Shown here piece by piece: positions 36,617 through 45,726 of a stretch of DNA of 64,000 nt. The first letter of the stretch is position 1. Each line of letters begins with the position of its first letter. Position numbers and translations under genes: made by a program. The stretch lies in assembly GCF_001707825.1 (NCBI RefSeq), contig NZ_LYBM01000001.1, positions 186,001-250,000 on the forward strand, written 5' to 3'. The notes under the pieces are model-generated. The model was not told where the DNA came from, did no database searches, and was given only the letters and a program-made list of their open reading frames with translations. The stretch comes from Veronia pacifica (GTDB taxonomy: Bacteria; Pseudomonadota; Gammaproteobacteria; Enterobacterales; Vibrionaceae).

Positions 36617-37089
36617 AGAGTGTCCAAAAATCATAGTTCAGAGAAATACAGTAAAAGGTATGTGAAGCCTGAAAATTACATTACCAGATTATTTTTTACT
36701 GAAATAAGAGACTAATGAGAGGTCACTCGATTTTTAATGAATAAGGATAGAAACTCACTTTATCTAAAACATTATTTTTTTCTATTCAGTGCTTATCTCT
36801 CTGCAAAAAACGGTAATCCAGCTCTCTGTTATGGAATCTTTTCGCTTCCAAGCGCTCGAAATGACTAGCACAGTTCGTCAAAACGGAGAATGCCAGAGAA
36901 GCTATGATTCATCTAATCATGGGCTAATAATTTCCGTTTTTGGCGATATTGATATTTGGCAAGCATTCAACACGGTAAACGCGGGACATCAAATTTTAAC
37001 GAGGGATTTTTGTTTTTTATGTGAATGTCAGTTAATCGCTCATTGCCCATTGTACGTAGTGCTTAACTCTCAAATATGGAGGGATAACT
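36617..37089. other. 473-bp intergenic region
   Basis: A 110-codon plus-strand frame (36789-37121) overlaps the start of the real DUF6435 gene and has no ribosome binding site, so it is not accepted. GGAGGG at 37078-37083 serves the DUF6435 gene. Nothing else was found. Confidence 0.45.
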
Positions 37090-37266
37090 ATGTTCTCATT
37101 TTTCAAAGGCAACCCCGCTAAGAAACTGAAGAAACGGCACTCAATGTTACTTGAGGAAGCAATGCACGCGCAGAGAAACGGTGATATCAGAACGTATTCC
37201 CGTTTGACCGCTGAAGCGGAAGAGATATTTAACCAGATACAGCAACTGAGTGAGTCTAAAACCTAA
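37090..37266 (+). CDS. DUF6435-like small protein
   Basis: A 58-residue protein starting MFSFFKGNPAKKLKKRH, followed by LEEAMHAQRNGDIRTYSRLT and AEEIFNQIQQL. This pattern (MFSFFK.DPAKKLKK..., MHAQRNGDIR.Y) is that of a short family found widely in marine bacteria (DUF6435 / Lacal_2735-like). A strong GGAGGG ribosome site lies 6 nt before the ATG. The sequence predicts two amphipathic helices with a positive N-terminus. Function unknown. Confidence 0.85.
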   Translation: MFSFFKGNPAKKLKKRHSMLLEEAMHAQRNGDIRTYSRLTAEAEEIFNQIQQLSESKT

Positions 37267-37405
37267 CGAACATGAACGGGTGTATAGTTGGCTTTGTGGC
37301 AACAATATGAAAGGCCAACTGTATGAACACTGCTTAGGAGCGGCGTGTTCATCGATTAGCATCTGACTCACAGTCAAAGAAATTTTACGGCTGATGTCTT
37401 GAACG

Positions 37406-37939
37406 TTATTCCAACCATAGCTCGGAGGCTAGAACGGCTTTAACGGGATATTTGAAACTGGTTATGCTGGTCAGCGTGTTGGAGTGATGCTCGCAAATGT
37501 CTTTGGCAGCAGCGTGGCTCTTGTCGTGAGTTGTATGGGCATCCACGACGAGTTTTAGTTGGTATCCTAAAGATGCGGCTGCTCTAACCGTTGAATCTAC
37601 ACAGTACTCGGTTGCAAAACCGCAAATGACCAGCTTTGTGACTGACAACTCATCAAGTGTTTTTTGCAAATGTGTATCTGTGAAGGCACTTGAGTTGGTC
37701 TTGCGGATGCAAATGTCTGAGTCCGCCCGCCTTAGGTTTGGCTCCAGTTGCCAACCATCTGTGCCGAAATCGAGCACCCCGGGTTTTTCATGGTGTACGA
37801 AGATGACGGGTATACCTGATTTACGTGCACCATCTATAGCTATATTGATATTCGCGATGGTCTCATCCGCTTTAAATGGTCTTGGGGTACTTTCAAACAA
37901 TGCCTTTTGGACGTCGATAATGATCAGTGCTTCAGACAT
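37406..37939 (-). CDS. Isochorismatase-like cysteine hydrolase
   Basis: A 177-residue hydrolase. The catalytic triad of the family is in place: Asp 9 (ALIIIDVQKALFE), Lys 80 (CIRKTNSSAF) and nucleophile Cys 113 (GFATEYCVDSTVRAA), along with the cis-peptide loop region before the Cys. Members hydrolyse amides (nicotinamide, ureidoacrylate) or isochorismate; the CGFATEYCVD motif is common in the amidase-type subgroup. Substrate unclear. Single gene. Confidence 0.9.
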   Translation of the reverse strand: MSEALIIIDVQKALFESTPRPFKADETIANINIAIDGARKSGIPVIFVHHEKPGVLDFGTDGWQLEPNLRRADSDICIRKTNSSAFTDTHLQKTLDELSVTKLVICGFATEYCVDSTVRAAASLGYQLKLVVDAHTTHDKSHAAAKDICEHHSNTLTSITSFKYPVKAVLASELWLE

Positions 37940-38334
37940 ATTTTCGAAATCCTTCTTTAAACAAAACTAATGTTATCTAAACTACGGCTCAACACCATTA
38001 AGAACCGGTGAACAATATATTTGGGTTGAATAAAAGGTCGTAGTGTATCGCGAAATTATACAGAATCTCTTTTCGCTCCAGCTTTGTATTCTTGGGGTAT
38101 TAGTCGAAAAATCTAGATCGTGTCAGGTGCTTGATATGAGGCCGTTGCCTAGTGGCTGTAAAAAAGCGAGTGAATAAAAGTGATATAAAGTCGAATTGGA
38201 AAGAGGTAGCTAAATAGTGTCGCCATTTCATCGCCACTTTTTCAAAATGTGAATTTTGATATCTCTATCAACTACACTGATTTGTCTATCAAATTGGATG
38301 CTTTATAAATGATGGCTTATGCGTTACTAGAAGT
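37940..38334. other. 395-bp intergenic region
   Basis: No supported gene. The chitinase terminator lies at its right end. Confidence 0.4.
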
Positions 38335-38358
38335 AAAAAAGCCCCGTATAACGAGGCT
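38335..38358 (-). terminator. Rho-independent terminator of the chitinase gene
   Basis: On the minus strand AGCCTCG pairs with CGGGGCT (one G-U), 5-nt loop TTATA, followed by a run of six Ts. It lies 19 nt past the stop codon. Canonical intrinsic terminator. Confidence 0.88.
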
Positions 38359-38376
38359 CTGAGAGGTATTACTCTA

Positions 38377-40065
38377 TTACTCGACGGTGACGCCGTAGTA
38401 TTTCTGGACACACTTGGTGTAGTCGCCTTTCTTGAGAGTTGAGTGCGCTGTCTGGTAATTCGAAATGACTTTACAGGCAAAGCTTTTCCCACCCGGATTA
38501 TCTTTGTTGTAGCCCCAATCATTCTCCCAGTAGAGGCCAAAACTCGCACTGTCGGCATTGAAGGCCTTTATACCTGCACAACCGAGTTGTTCGTCAGCAG
38601 GTATCGGCACGTCTAACGCTTCAGCATGACCTCGATAGTACTTAATACGGTTTACTGACTGAGGTTTTTCTGTGTCTTGTGTACACTCAATCCCACCGTT
38701 AATGATCATGGTGGTCACCCCAAATCCAGGTACCCGTTTTTCAGAAATATCTGATGGAGACGGTTGCCATGTGCCATCTATGACATGCAGCATTGAAGGT
38801 TTCGGTGGTTGTGGGTAGACAAAGAAGAAAACCGCAGAGGCGAGATTCAGCCAGCTTTCAGCAACGCGATCTGGGTCATTTAGCAATACAGTGACATCGT
38901 TAAAAATAAAATCGGAAAACGGTCCATAGTTATAATGATAAGAAAGCTGCTTGGCGCCTCGTCCAAAGTATTTCACGTATTGACCGCCGTCGTCTGTGCC
39001 ACAAGGCCACACCTCAGTCTGCCAGTTGTCAGCGTCACACTCACTATTGTAACCGCATGAACTGGCATCAGAGCTGCACCCAGACTCACGGACAAAGAAT
39101 AGGCCTTGTTTCCATTCAGGATTCGGTGAGTACGGGTTATGTGCTCCGGTTTCTTGTGTAAAGTGAGCGAACATCACTGCAAGAGATTTTGCACAAATAT
39201 CATTCGATTGAGTCGCTCTGTTGTCACTGTAGGTGGCACAAAAACCTTTGAACTTTCCAACTGCTTTTAAGAAATTCGTGTAGGTATAAGCTGCATTACG
39301 TTCAGGGAAAAGTGTGTCCCACTTGGCTGGAGAGATGAGCGCTTCGACACGTTTTACATTGTCTGGATTTGATGCAGCACCGGGACTGATCGCCTCGACA
39401 GTAGTGTTATCTCTTGTGGCAATGGATGCCAATGCCTCTCTAAATTCCGGAGAGTCAGTCAGTTCTGCTTCACGACCGTCGAGGAATGACTTACTCATGA
39501 TGTAACTGCCATCCGGATTTTGTCCAATGATACCGTTGCCGGGATTAGGCTCTGGTATAGGATTCGGATCTGTTGGTGGCTCGGCTTCACCCAGATATTT
39601 CCAAACGCCTGTTGACGCGTCACTATCTGGTGCTTCATTTTTAGTCCACCACTGGGCCTCATAGACTTTACCCTCGTGGCGGACTTTATCACCGGCCGTG
39701 TAGACTGATCCCTCTTTATATTCTGGCCACTGACCAGGATAAGGGTCTCCCGGTATTGGTTCAGGGTCGGGCTCTGGTTCGGGATCTGGCTCAGGATCCG
39801 GTTCAGGGTCAGGCTCTGGATCAGTGTCGTCTTTTGGCCCTATATATTCCCAAACCCCATATGGTTCGCTTTTATCCGGAGTGTCTCCTTGCGTCCACCA
39901 TCTTGCTTTGTATATATGCCCCTCGAAAACGACATATTCGCCACCAGTATAGACAGATTCAGTATTATATTGCGGATAGCTGGCTAGTGCGCTTGCGGAG
40001 AACAGTAGTCCGGGCAATAACAAACCTTGTACCAGTTTTTTGCGGCTAAAACCTGATCGTTTCAT
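38377..40065 (-). CDS. Secreted GH19 chitinase with two N-terminal chitin-binding modules
   Basis: Extracellular endochitinase, 562 residues from ATG 40065 (AAGGA before it). Order: signal peptide (~1-29); CBM5/12-type module (YPQYNTESVYTGGEYVVFEG, ARWWTQGD, GVWEYIG); a Pro-Glu-Asp linker; a second CBM5/12 module (WPEYKEGSVYTAGDKV, AQWWTKNEAP, GVWKYLG); a Pro-rich linker; then the GH19 catalytic domain. The catalytic Glu is about residue 305 in AHFTQETGAHN, and GRGAKQLSYHYNYG follows as the GH19 signature. Several Cys pairs suggest secretion-exposed disulfides. It degrades chitin outside the cell, typical for marine Vibrionaceae. A strong terminator follows. Confidence 0.94.
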   Translation of the reverse strand: MKRSGFSRKKLVQGLLLPGLLFSASALASYPQYNTESVYTGGEYVVFEGHIYKARWWTQGDTPDKSEPYGVWEYIGPKDDTDPEPDPEPDPEPDPEPEPDPEPIPGDPYPGQWPEYKEGSVYTAGDKVRHEGKVYEAQWWTKNEAPDSDASTGVWKYLGEAEPPTDPNPIPEPNPGNGIIGQNPDGSYIMSKSFLDGREAELTDSPEFREALASIATRDNTTVEAISPGAASNPDNVKRVEALISPAKWDTLFPERNAAYTYTNFLKAVGKFKGFCATYSDNRATQSNDICAKSLAVMFAHFTQETGAHNPYSPNPEWKQGLFFVRESGCSSDASSCGYNSECDADNWQTEVWPCGTDDGGQYVKYFGRGAKQLSYHYNYGPFSDFIFNDVTVLLNDPDRVAESWLNLASAVFFFVYPQPPKPSMLHVIDGTWQPSPSDISEKRVPGFGVTTMIINGGIECTQDTEKPQSVNRIKYYRGHAEALDVPIPADEQLGCAGIKAFNADSASFGLYWENDWGYNKDNPGGKSFACKVISNYQTAHSTLKKGDYTKCVQKYYGVTVE

Positions 40066-40362
40066 CACTGTATTCCTTACATTTCATTGAGTTGAATGTA
40101 CAGCTAATGCGACCTTAACCAGTGGTCATGATGAGATCTGGCTCGTAATGTAAGCTTTCGAGTGGCGGTGTGTTTTTATTCGAAGAGTTATTTTCGGTCT
40201 CAGTAAATCTGTGATGTAACAGAATGTTAATTGGTTGTTTGATTTTTGATCTGAATATGTCTAGGCGAGATAGTTTTGGTCAGTCAAACCATATCACTCA
40301 CTTTTCAGAATTAAAGGAGAGGTATTGGCGAACCCAAAACCTCTAACTGTTCAACTCTTTTA

Positions 40363-41079
40363 TCAGGGACGATTAATCAGTCCCGCAACTGTTTGAACAG
40401 GATCATTACTTCCTGATTGTTCCAGCCAAACGGCAACCGCATCAGGCTGGGCTGAAAGTTCATTACTTATAGTGTGTTGCCACTCGTTTTTACCGTAATA
40501 AGAGGCAAAATCAACAACGATAAATTCGTGTTCCAAAGAGCGTCCTGCATTTTCTCCACGTTTGACTTCCGTCGATTCATTCATCGCTAATAAAGCAATA
40601 TTAACGGTGTAATTACGTGGCTGGTCATAGTTTACTGTAAGACTTTGGTCATCAAGACTTGCTTTGAGAATACCTGCTTTGCTCCCGGATGCGAAAGGCA
40701 CTTTTTGTCTGGCAAAGAATCCGCGCCACTCCTGATTGTTGATAAACCAGCCCGGCGTGTAGACTCCCTTAGCCTGTCCGGCTGACACTTTTTCACGCTG
40801 TCGGTCAGAATAGTCACGTTTTGAAAACCTGTCTTTCCAGCCGATGTAATTCCAATAATCAACATGAAAAGCGAGCGGAATTACTAAAGTCCACAACCCT
40901 TTGCTGCTTTTTAGCTGATTGAGTTTGTCTTCTGCTGGCGGGCAACTGCTACAGCCCTCAGAGGTAAAAAGCTCAACAATAGTTGCTGGTGACTGATCGT
41001 TGATCCACGTCTGTGCTCCGACAGGGAGACTGGCGAATAGACCGGGTAAAATAGCACATACGGTTGCCTTCACTTTCAT
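40363..41079 (-). CDS. DUF1223 exported thioredoxin-like protein
   Basis: A 238-residue protein with a signal peptide (cut near VGAQT). It shows the DUF1223 motif VELFTSEGCSSCPPAEDKLNQL (CxxC at about residues 43-46) and the conserved FHVDYWNYIGWKDRFS segment, then GVYTPGWFINNQEWRGF. The fold is thioredoxin-like, but physiological redox partners of this family are not established. Single gene; a short GAGGT/ACCTC hairpin follows. Confidence 0.9.
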   Translation of the reverse strand: MKVKATVCAILPGLFASLPVGAQTWINDQSPATIVELFTSEGCSSCPPAEDKLNQLKSSKGLWTLVIPLAFHVDYWNYIGWKDRFSKRDYSDRQREKVSAGQAKGVYTPGWFINNQEWRGFFARQKVPFASGSKAGILKASLDDQSLTVNYDQPRNYTVNIALLAMNESTEVKRGENAGRSLEHEFIVVDFASYYGKNEWQHTISNELSAQPDAVAVWLEQSGSNDPVQTVAGLINRP

Positions 41080-41523
41080 TACTCATTCCTCTTGTCATAG
41101 CAATATCCCAAATACAAGCGATGTCTGATTTCACTACGTTGGATGCTCTCACGTCTGATGAGAGCAACTTCTTCGATTAAAACGCCATCACGCCTCGATA
41201 AAAATCGAGGGTGCGTCTTGTTGTGTTTTTTAACTGCCGTTTTTGGTTCTATGCAATGAGACCAGAGAAAATAGAACATCTTTCATTATCAAGTGGAGAC
41301 TGGGAATGAATTTACTGGTGAGACGTAACGTTGTCTGATCGAGAGAACATTTTGAGTCAATATAACTGCAAGTTAGATGTGAATCGCAGTGAAGCGACGG
41401 TTGCATGTATACATGGAGTAGGAAGCTATAATGGCCTAGTACCCTGTGCCTAGTTTGATGGATATGCTGGCAAAACCTATTAAATATTTCTTCTAATATT
41501 CATAAAATAGGAGCACAAGGGAT
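41080..41523. other. 444-bp intergenic region
   Basis: Divergent promoter region. It contains a CCTCGAT-AAAA-ATCGAGG hairpin (41193-41210) of unknown role and no supported gene. Confidence 0.45.
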
Positions 41524-42054
41524 ATGCTACTGATATTAATAAAAATACTTCTCTCGATACCCGTTGCCTACGGTCTGGTCTATCCATTTGTTGGTGATGG
41601 CCTTTCAGGCGGTATTATGGACGAATTGTCGCTGTTTGGGACAACGGGCTCTATCATCATTGCGTGTAGCTTTCTTCTACTGGTGTACTTTTATTGCCGT
41701 GATCTGTATCGGGTGATGTTATCTGTGAGCCCAAATTCCAGAGACGTAAAAGCCAGCAGTGTCTGGTTGATGTTTCTTATTCCATATAACTTTATCGAAG
41801 ACTTTTTTATTATGAAAAACGTCGCGGATGCACTCGATAAGGAGCGAGTAAAAAGACCATCTTTGACAGCATTAAAAACGAATGGTTTATGGTTGGGCTA
41901 TGGTTGGTGTGCGGCACAAATTGTTTCTCTACTTCCATTCGCTATTGGGTCAATTGCGGGTCTAGTTGCAATTATTCTCTGGCTCTTGCACTGGAGGGTT
42001 ATACGCAGTGCGTTACACCTTATGCGTGATGATAAAATGATGGCCGTTAATTAG
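41524..42054 (+). CDS. Integral membrane protein of unknown function
   Basis: A 176-residue protein with about four TM segments (residues 3-20, 42-60, ~125-142, ~143-160) and a soluble loop containing PYNFIEDFFIMKNVADAL. A GATATG precedes the start but no clear Shine-Dalgarno beyond AGGAGCACAAGG (41509-41520). I do not recognise the family. Confidence 0.75.
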   Translation: MLLILIKILLSIPVAYGLVYPFVGDGLSGGIMDELSLFGTTGSIIIACSFLLLVYFYCRDLYRVMLSVSPNSRDVKASSVWLMFLIPYNFIEDFFIMKNVADALDKERVKRPSLTALKTNGLWLGYGWCAAQIVSLLPFAIGSIAGLVAIILWLLHWRVIRSALHLMRDDKMMAVN

Positions 42055-42192
42055 ATTAATAATGTAGCCAGGTCGTTACGAGATGTATCTGGCTGCTGCC
42101 TTACGTTTTTGTCTCGACCTCTCTATTACTACACCTCCTTTTAATGAGAGCCGACTACACTCGAGTTACCATATATGTGTAATGAGACAGAG

Positions 42193-42540
42193 ATGGCTAA
42201 AAATACGCTACCTAGTGACTCAGAAAAGTTTGCTGTTGTATTCACGACTTATTCTGATGATGCGATGGGAAAATTATTGATTCATACCTTGCTTGAGGAA
42301 AAATGGGCTGCTTGTATTCAGGTTTATCCAGTTCAAAGCTTCTATAACTGGCAAGGTGAAATTCAGTCAGACGATGAAAAGCTGGTATTAATTAAGACTC
42401 GGCGGGCACTATTTGATGGACTATGTGCGCGTATTTTATCACTCCATTCCTACGAAGTACCTGAAATTGTGATGTTGCCAGTAATGGACGGTGCGGCAGA
42501 CTACCTTGAATGGATAAAAACCAACTGTCGGCAGGCGTGA
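42193..42540 (+). CDS. cutA: Divalent-cation tolerance protein CutA
   Basis: A 115-residue trimeric ferredoxin-like protein from the ATG at 42193 (an upstream in-frame ATG at 42175 would add six codons). Conserved features: FTTYSDDAMGKLLIHTLLEEKWAACIQ, the SFYNWQGEIQSDDEKLVLIKTR block and HSYEVPEIVMLPV. Historically linked to copper tolerance; the real role in bacteria is uncertain. No neighbour supports a metal-handling operon. Confidence 0.93.
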   Translation: MAKNTLPSDSEKFAVVFTTYSDDAMGKLLIHTLLEEKWAACIQVYPVQSFYNWQGEIQSDDEKLVLIKTRRALFDGLCARILSLHSYEVPEIVMLPVMDGAADYLEWIKTNCRQA

Positions 42541-42721
42541 TATTTACCGCCGCGTTCAATGCTTTTGTCGGCTTTGATTCAACCACCATCATCGAAAAAC
42601 GTAAATCAACCTGCTGTATTTAGGAAAAATGAGTCGCTGCACGAGCGAATTGACAGTAAGGATGAACCTAATAGGGCTTATCTTTCACTGAAATATCGCT
42701 CGCGCACAGAAACAATAAATC

Positions 42722-43390
42722 TTATTTCGCTATTATTTTACTGATTTGTTTTGCTCTCTCTTCATCAGAAATGTCAGAGGGTGGAGGAGCCATCATTCCA
42801 GCCTGAACTGCTGGACGTTCGGCGATACGCTCCATCCAGGCGACGAGGTGGTCGAGTCCCTCAACACTGATACCACTCCATTCGTGGATGCGTACCCACG
42901 GCCATGTTGCAATGTCGGCGATGGTGTATTCATCTCCTGCAAGGTAGGTATTGTCAGCGAGTTGCTGGTTGAGTACTTCAAATAATCTTCGTCCCTCATT
43001 TTGATAGCGGCTTATCACAACCGGAATTTTCTCTGGAAAGTAACGATGAAACACATTCGCTTGACCCATCATTGGACCAACGCCGCCCATCTGAAACATA
43101 AGCCATTGGATAGTGACGGAGCGTTTCTTTGTATCTGAAGGCAATAACTTTCCCGCTTTTTCGGCGAGGTACAATAGGATGGCACCCGATTCGAACACAG
43201 CGAAATCATCTTTTTCTCTATCGACAATGGCGGGTATACGTCCGTTAGGGTTGATGGCTAAAAACTCAGGAGTTTTTTGCTCATTTGCCTGTAGATCAAG
43301 ATGATGAACCGTGTATGGGATGTTCAACTCCTCCAATGCAATAGATATTTTGTAACCGTTGGGCGTCGCGGCTGTATAGAGGTCAATCAT
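42722..43390 (-). CDS. Glutathione S-transferase (YfcG/Nu-class-like)
   Basis: A 222-residue GST. The N-terminal thioredoxin-like half shows [19 protein letters not shown] and NPNGRIPAI with [13 protein letters not shown] (glutathione-binding ES motif). The C-terminal half has [24 protein letters not shown] and [18 protein letters not shown]. The [12 protein letters not shown] pattern is that of E. coli YfcG, a disulfide-bond reductase of the Nu class, which uses Thr-Asn rather than catalytic Ser or Cys. A role in peroxide or disulfide reduction is therefore likely. Confidence 0.93.
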   Translation of the reverse strand: MIDLYTAATPNGYKISIALEELNIPYTVHHLDLQANEQKTPEFLAINPNGRIPAIVDREKDDFAVFESGAILLYLAEKAGKLLPSDTKKRSVTIQWLMFQMGGVGPMMGQANVFHRYFPEKIPVVISRYQNEGRRLFEVLNQQLADNTYLAGDEYTIADIATWPWVRIHEWSGISVEGLDHLVAWMERIAERPAVQAGMMAPPPSDISDEERAKQISKIIAK

Positions 43391-43606
43391 TCTAATTCCT
43401 TGTTGATAATTAACAAAAATGCCTATTACAAGACTGCTTCGTTGAGTGGTACTACCTGAGAGTACCGTAGAGAATATATGTGATTCAGCTAAACGGTGTT
43501 TTAAGGCACGTTATACGTATTAACTATCGTTTTAGCTTGCTGACAAGCCGGATAAAGAGATGTAAATGCACGATTTACATGATAATACCTATCTGGTGAC
43601 GGGTGT

Positions 43607-44221
43607 TTAGGCAGTCTGGAAAGCGGGGATTTCGGTAAGTGTTGAATGCCAGGTCAGCATATTTGGGTAAGCCTCGTCAATGAACACATCAACATAAGGT
43701 AAGAAATCAACCAGTACGAATGCAGTAATATCAGCAACACTGAAGGTGTCACCAGCGATGTAGGGATGATGGCTGAGTTGTAATTCAATTTTCGGAAGAA
43801 AGTGTATAAGACGGTCTCTCGCTTCATAGCCCCATTCTTCAATGCAATTCTCGCGGTCTCCGCATACCTGATTGATATTACGAAAGGCGTCAAAAGCCAT
43901 GTGTAAGCCGTGCAATTCGATAATACGTTGCCACATGTCAATTTTGGCTTGCTCGAGTGGGTTTGTACCGAACAGAGAATCGTCATCAGGCGATATGGCT
44001 TCTATGTAACGGCATATCGAAATAGTCTCGCTAATGTTATCGCCGTTATCCAATTCCAGAACCGGAGTGAGACCTGTGATGCTTTTCAACAAAAATGTAT
44101 CAGTTAGGTTCTCTCTGCCTCGAATGTCTACATCTATCTCGTCGACGGAGATACCCTTCAGTCGCAAGAAAATCTTAACTCGACTCGAACTTGGTGTTCC
44201 TACTCTATGATATAGTTTCAT
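43607..44221 (-). CDS. Glutathione S-transferase-like protein controlled by divergent TetR
   Basis: A 204-residue protein from ATG 44221 (frame open three codons further). GST fold features: MKLYHRVGTPSSSRVKIFLRLKGI, ITGLTPVLELDNGDNISETISICRYIE (cis-Pro and ES motif) and YIAGDTFSVADITAFVLVDFL. It is divergent from a TetR regulator with two operator-like repeats between them, so induction by an electrophile or antimicrobial is likely. Substrate unknown. Confidence 0.9.
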   Translation of the reverse strand: MKLYHRVGTPSSSRVKIFLRLKGISVDEIDVDIRGRENLTDTFLLKSITGLTPVLELDNGDNISETISICRYIEAISPDDDSLFGTNPLEQAKIDMWQRIIELHGLHMAFDAFRNINQVCGDRENCIEEWGYEARDRLIHFLPKIELQLSHHPYIAGDTFSVADITAFVLVDFLPYVDVFIDEAYPNMLTWHSTLTEIPAFQTA

Positions 44222-44243
44222 AAAAACCAATTTCAGAATGTAC

Positions 44244-44324
44244 GTTCAGGTTAAAATTTAACCCGAATGCTTGTTGTAGTCAATGATGTTGTACAGATTT
44301 ACAGTACGGAAGTTCAGGTCAAAA
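44244..44324. promoter_or_regulatory. Operator-like repeats between GST and TetR genes
   Basis: Two direct copies of GTTCAGGTYAAAA occur at 44244-44256 and 44312-44324. The first is embedded in a palindrome at 44245-44267 with arms TTC.GGTTAAA and TTTAACC.GAA, of the size TetR dimers bind. They lie in the intergenic region between the divergent starts (44221 and 44349). Binding is inferred. Confidence 0.65.
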
Positions 44325-44348
44325 ATTGCAATCAAGAGAATACAAGGC

Positions 44349-44954
44349 ATGGCGAGAACAAAAAAATTTGTCCGTGAGGAAAAGCTCATTGAGGCAATGA
44401 ATCTTTTTAGACGAAAAGGCTTTTCCCAGACATCTATTGCAGATCTTGTCGAAGAGCTAAAAATAAACCGATTCAGCCTGTATGACAGTTTCACCGATAA
44501 GGAGACACTGTACAGAGAGTCCCTGAGTCACTATCTGATAGCCGACATGTTACCGTCTCTTGAGCCGTTAAAGTCGTCTAATGCAGGCATAAATGAGATA
44601 ATTAAATATATAAACAGCTACTTATCCCTCCTGGAAGAAGAACCCTTTGGCTGCTTGCTTCAGAATGCTCTCATAGAGAGAGGGTATTGTGATGATGAGG
44701 TTATTGAAATATGTAATAGCTTCTTTGTCGCGATGGAGGAAGCGGTGTCAAACGCGCTAAAAAACGATATCGAGCGAGGTATTATTCGAGGAGATACTGA
44801 CGTTTCAGGAGCATCTGGGATGATGATAACCCAGTTACAGGGGATGAGAGTACTGTCTAAAGGCAGACAAATGCCTATCGTCAGCCAGAGTAAGCTTATG
44901 ATTGAAAATATTATTAACGGATTTCGTCATTCTCAACCAGCGGTTGAGATTTAG
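44349..44954 (+). CDS. TetR-family transcriptional repressor
   Basis: A 201-residue regulator from the ATG at 44349; family alignment starts at MARTKKFVREEKLIEAMNLF. The HTH lies at about 30-50 (FSQTSIADLVEELKINRFSLYDSFTDKETL). The C-terminal ligand-binding half is helical with the NemR/AcrR-like CLLQNALIERG segment. It is expected to repress the divergent GST gene. The frame is open 66 nt upstream, but that stretch overlaps the operator region. Confidence 0.92.
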   Translation: MARTKKFVREEKLIEAMNLFRRKGFSQTSIADLVEELKINRFSLYDSFTDKETLYRESLSHYLIADMLPSLEPLKSSNAGINEIIKYINSYLSLLEEEPFGCLLQNALIERGYCDDEVIEICNSFFVAMEEAVSNALKNDIERGIIRGDTDVSGASGMMITQLQGMRVLSKGRQMPIVSQSKLMIENIINGFRHSQPAVEI

Positions 44955-44983
44955 CAGAGCCACTGTCGGTAAGTGGCTCTGCT
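44953..44983. terminator. 12-bp perfect hairpin between convergent TetR and M23-like genes
   Basis: AGCAGAGCCACT (44953-44964) pairs with AGTGGCTCTGCT (44972-44983), 7-nt loop; it overlaps the TetR stop codon (TAG at 44952-44954). No U-tract. Confidence 0.6.
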
Positions 44984-45048
44984 ATTGATAACGTTAGCTT
45001 TCAAAGTCGAAAAAGCATGTGTTTAAACGTCAGTTGCTTCAACCACGT

Positions 45049-45726
45049 CTAAATATCGTCACGACGAATTAATAAATTTGGATTTGGGCAGTTCGCTAAC
45101 ATGTATTCAGAGTCTGACATAAAAGCGACACCGGGATAGTCGTCTGTATATTCACCAAGCTCTTTGATTATCTGAAGGTGAAGGTGAGGTGCCCATCCTC
45201 CGTTTTCTGACTTTTCTCCGACCCAACCAAGTAGCTCACCAGCAGCAAGTGTTTGACCGGGAGTGAGATGAGATAAAGTTTCACTCGCCAGATGTCCAAA
45301 AAGGGTGAAGAAAACGACCTTCTCAATCTGATGGCGCAAGATAACTGTAGGACCATAGTCTCCCTGATGTTGGTGGTCAGCCACACTGTGCACGGTTGCT
45401 TTCAGAGGACTAAAACACGGTGTGCCTGATGGTACCCCCAAATCGAGGCCAATGTGCAGATCACGAGAAGGTGTATCCGCAAACTGTTCTGTGTTTTCGT
45501 ATATCGGTCGTTGTTCGTTGTAGCGACCAATTGACATGACGGCCTGTCTTTCAGCCATCTGGGATAATACCCAAGTGTCGACATCCTTTTTCTCAGCAGC
45601 TGCTTGCTGCCATATCTTGCTGGTGCGCGATAAATCAACAACCAACGCTCTACCAAACTGGAACTTTTCGGGCAGAATATTGGCGACTTCTTGAAACTTT
45701 AACAGTGACTCAAAGGATGTATTCAT
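45049..45726 (-). CDS. Stand-alone M23-like metallopeptidase-fold protein (no signal peptide)
   Basis: A 225-residue protein with an M23/LytM zinc site: H91 and D95 in HIGLDLGVPSGTP, and H181/H183 in PHLHLQII. It has no signal peptide, which is unusual for a peptidoglycan hydrolase. Upstream of the site, SIGRYNEQRPIYE, and downstream YPGVAFMSDSEY...CPNPNLLIRR, it resembles the M23-like middle domain of large kinase/M23/class-III-aminotransferase proteins. It may therefore act on a small amino-compound rather than cell wall. The start overlaps the MFS stop (4 nt), so they form one operon. Confidence 0.78.
   Translation of the reverse strand: MNTSFESLLKFQEVANILPEKFQFGRALVVDLSRTSKIWQQAAAEKKDVDTWVLSQMAERQAVMSIGRYNEQRPIYENTEQFADTPSRDLHIGLDLGVPSGTPCFSPLKATVHSVADHQHQGDYGPTVILRHQIEKVVFFTLFGHLASETLSHLTPGQTLAAGELLGWVGEKSENGGWAPHLHLQIIKELGEYTDDYPGVAFMSDSEYMLANCPNPNLLIRRDDI

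Noticed and set aside
36789-37121. 110-codon plus-strand frame
   Set aside because: Overlaps the well-supported DUF6435-like gene in another frame and has no ribosome binding site.
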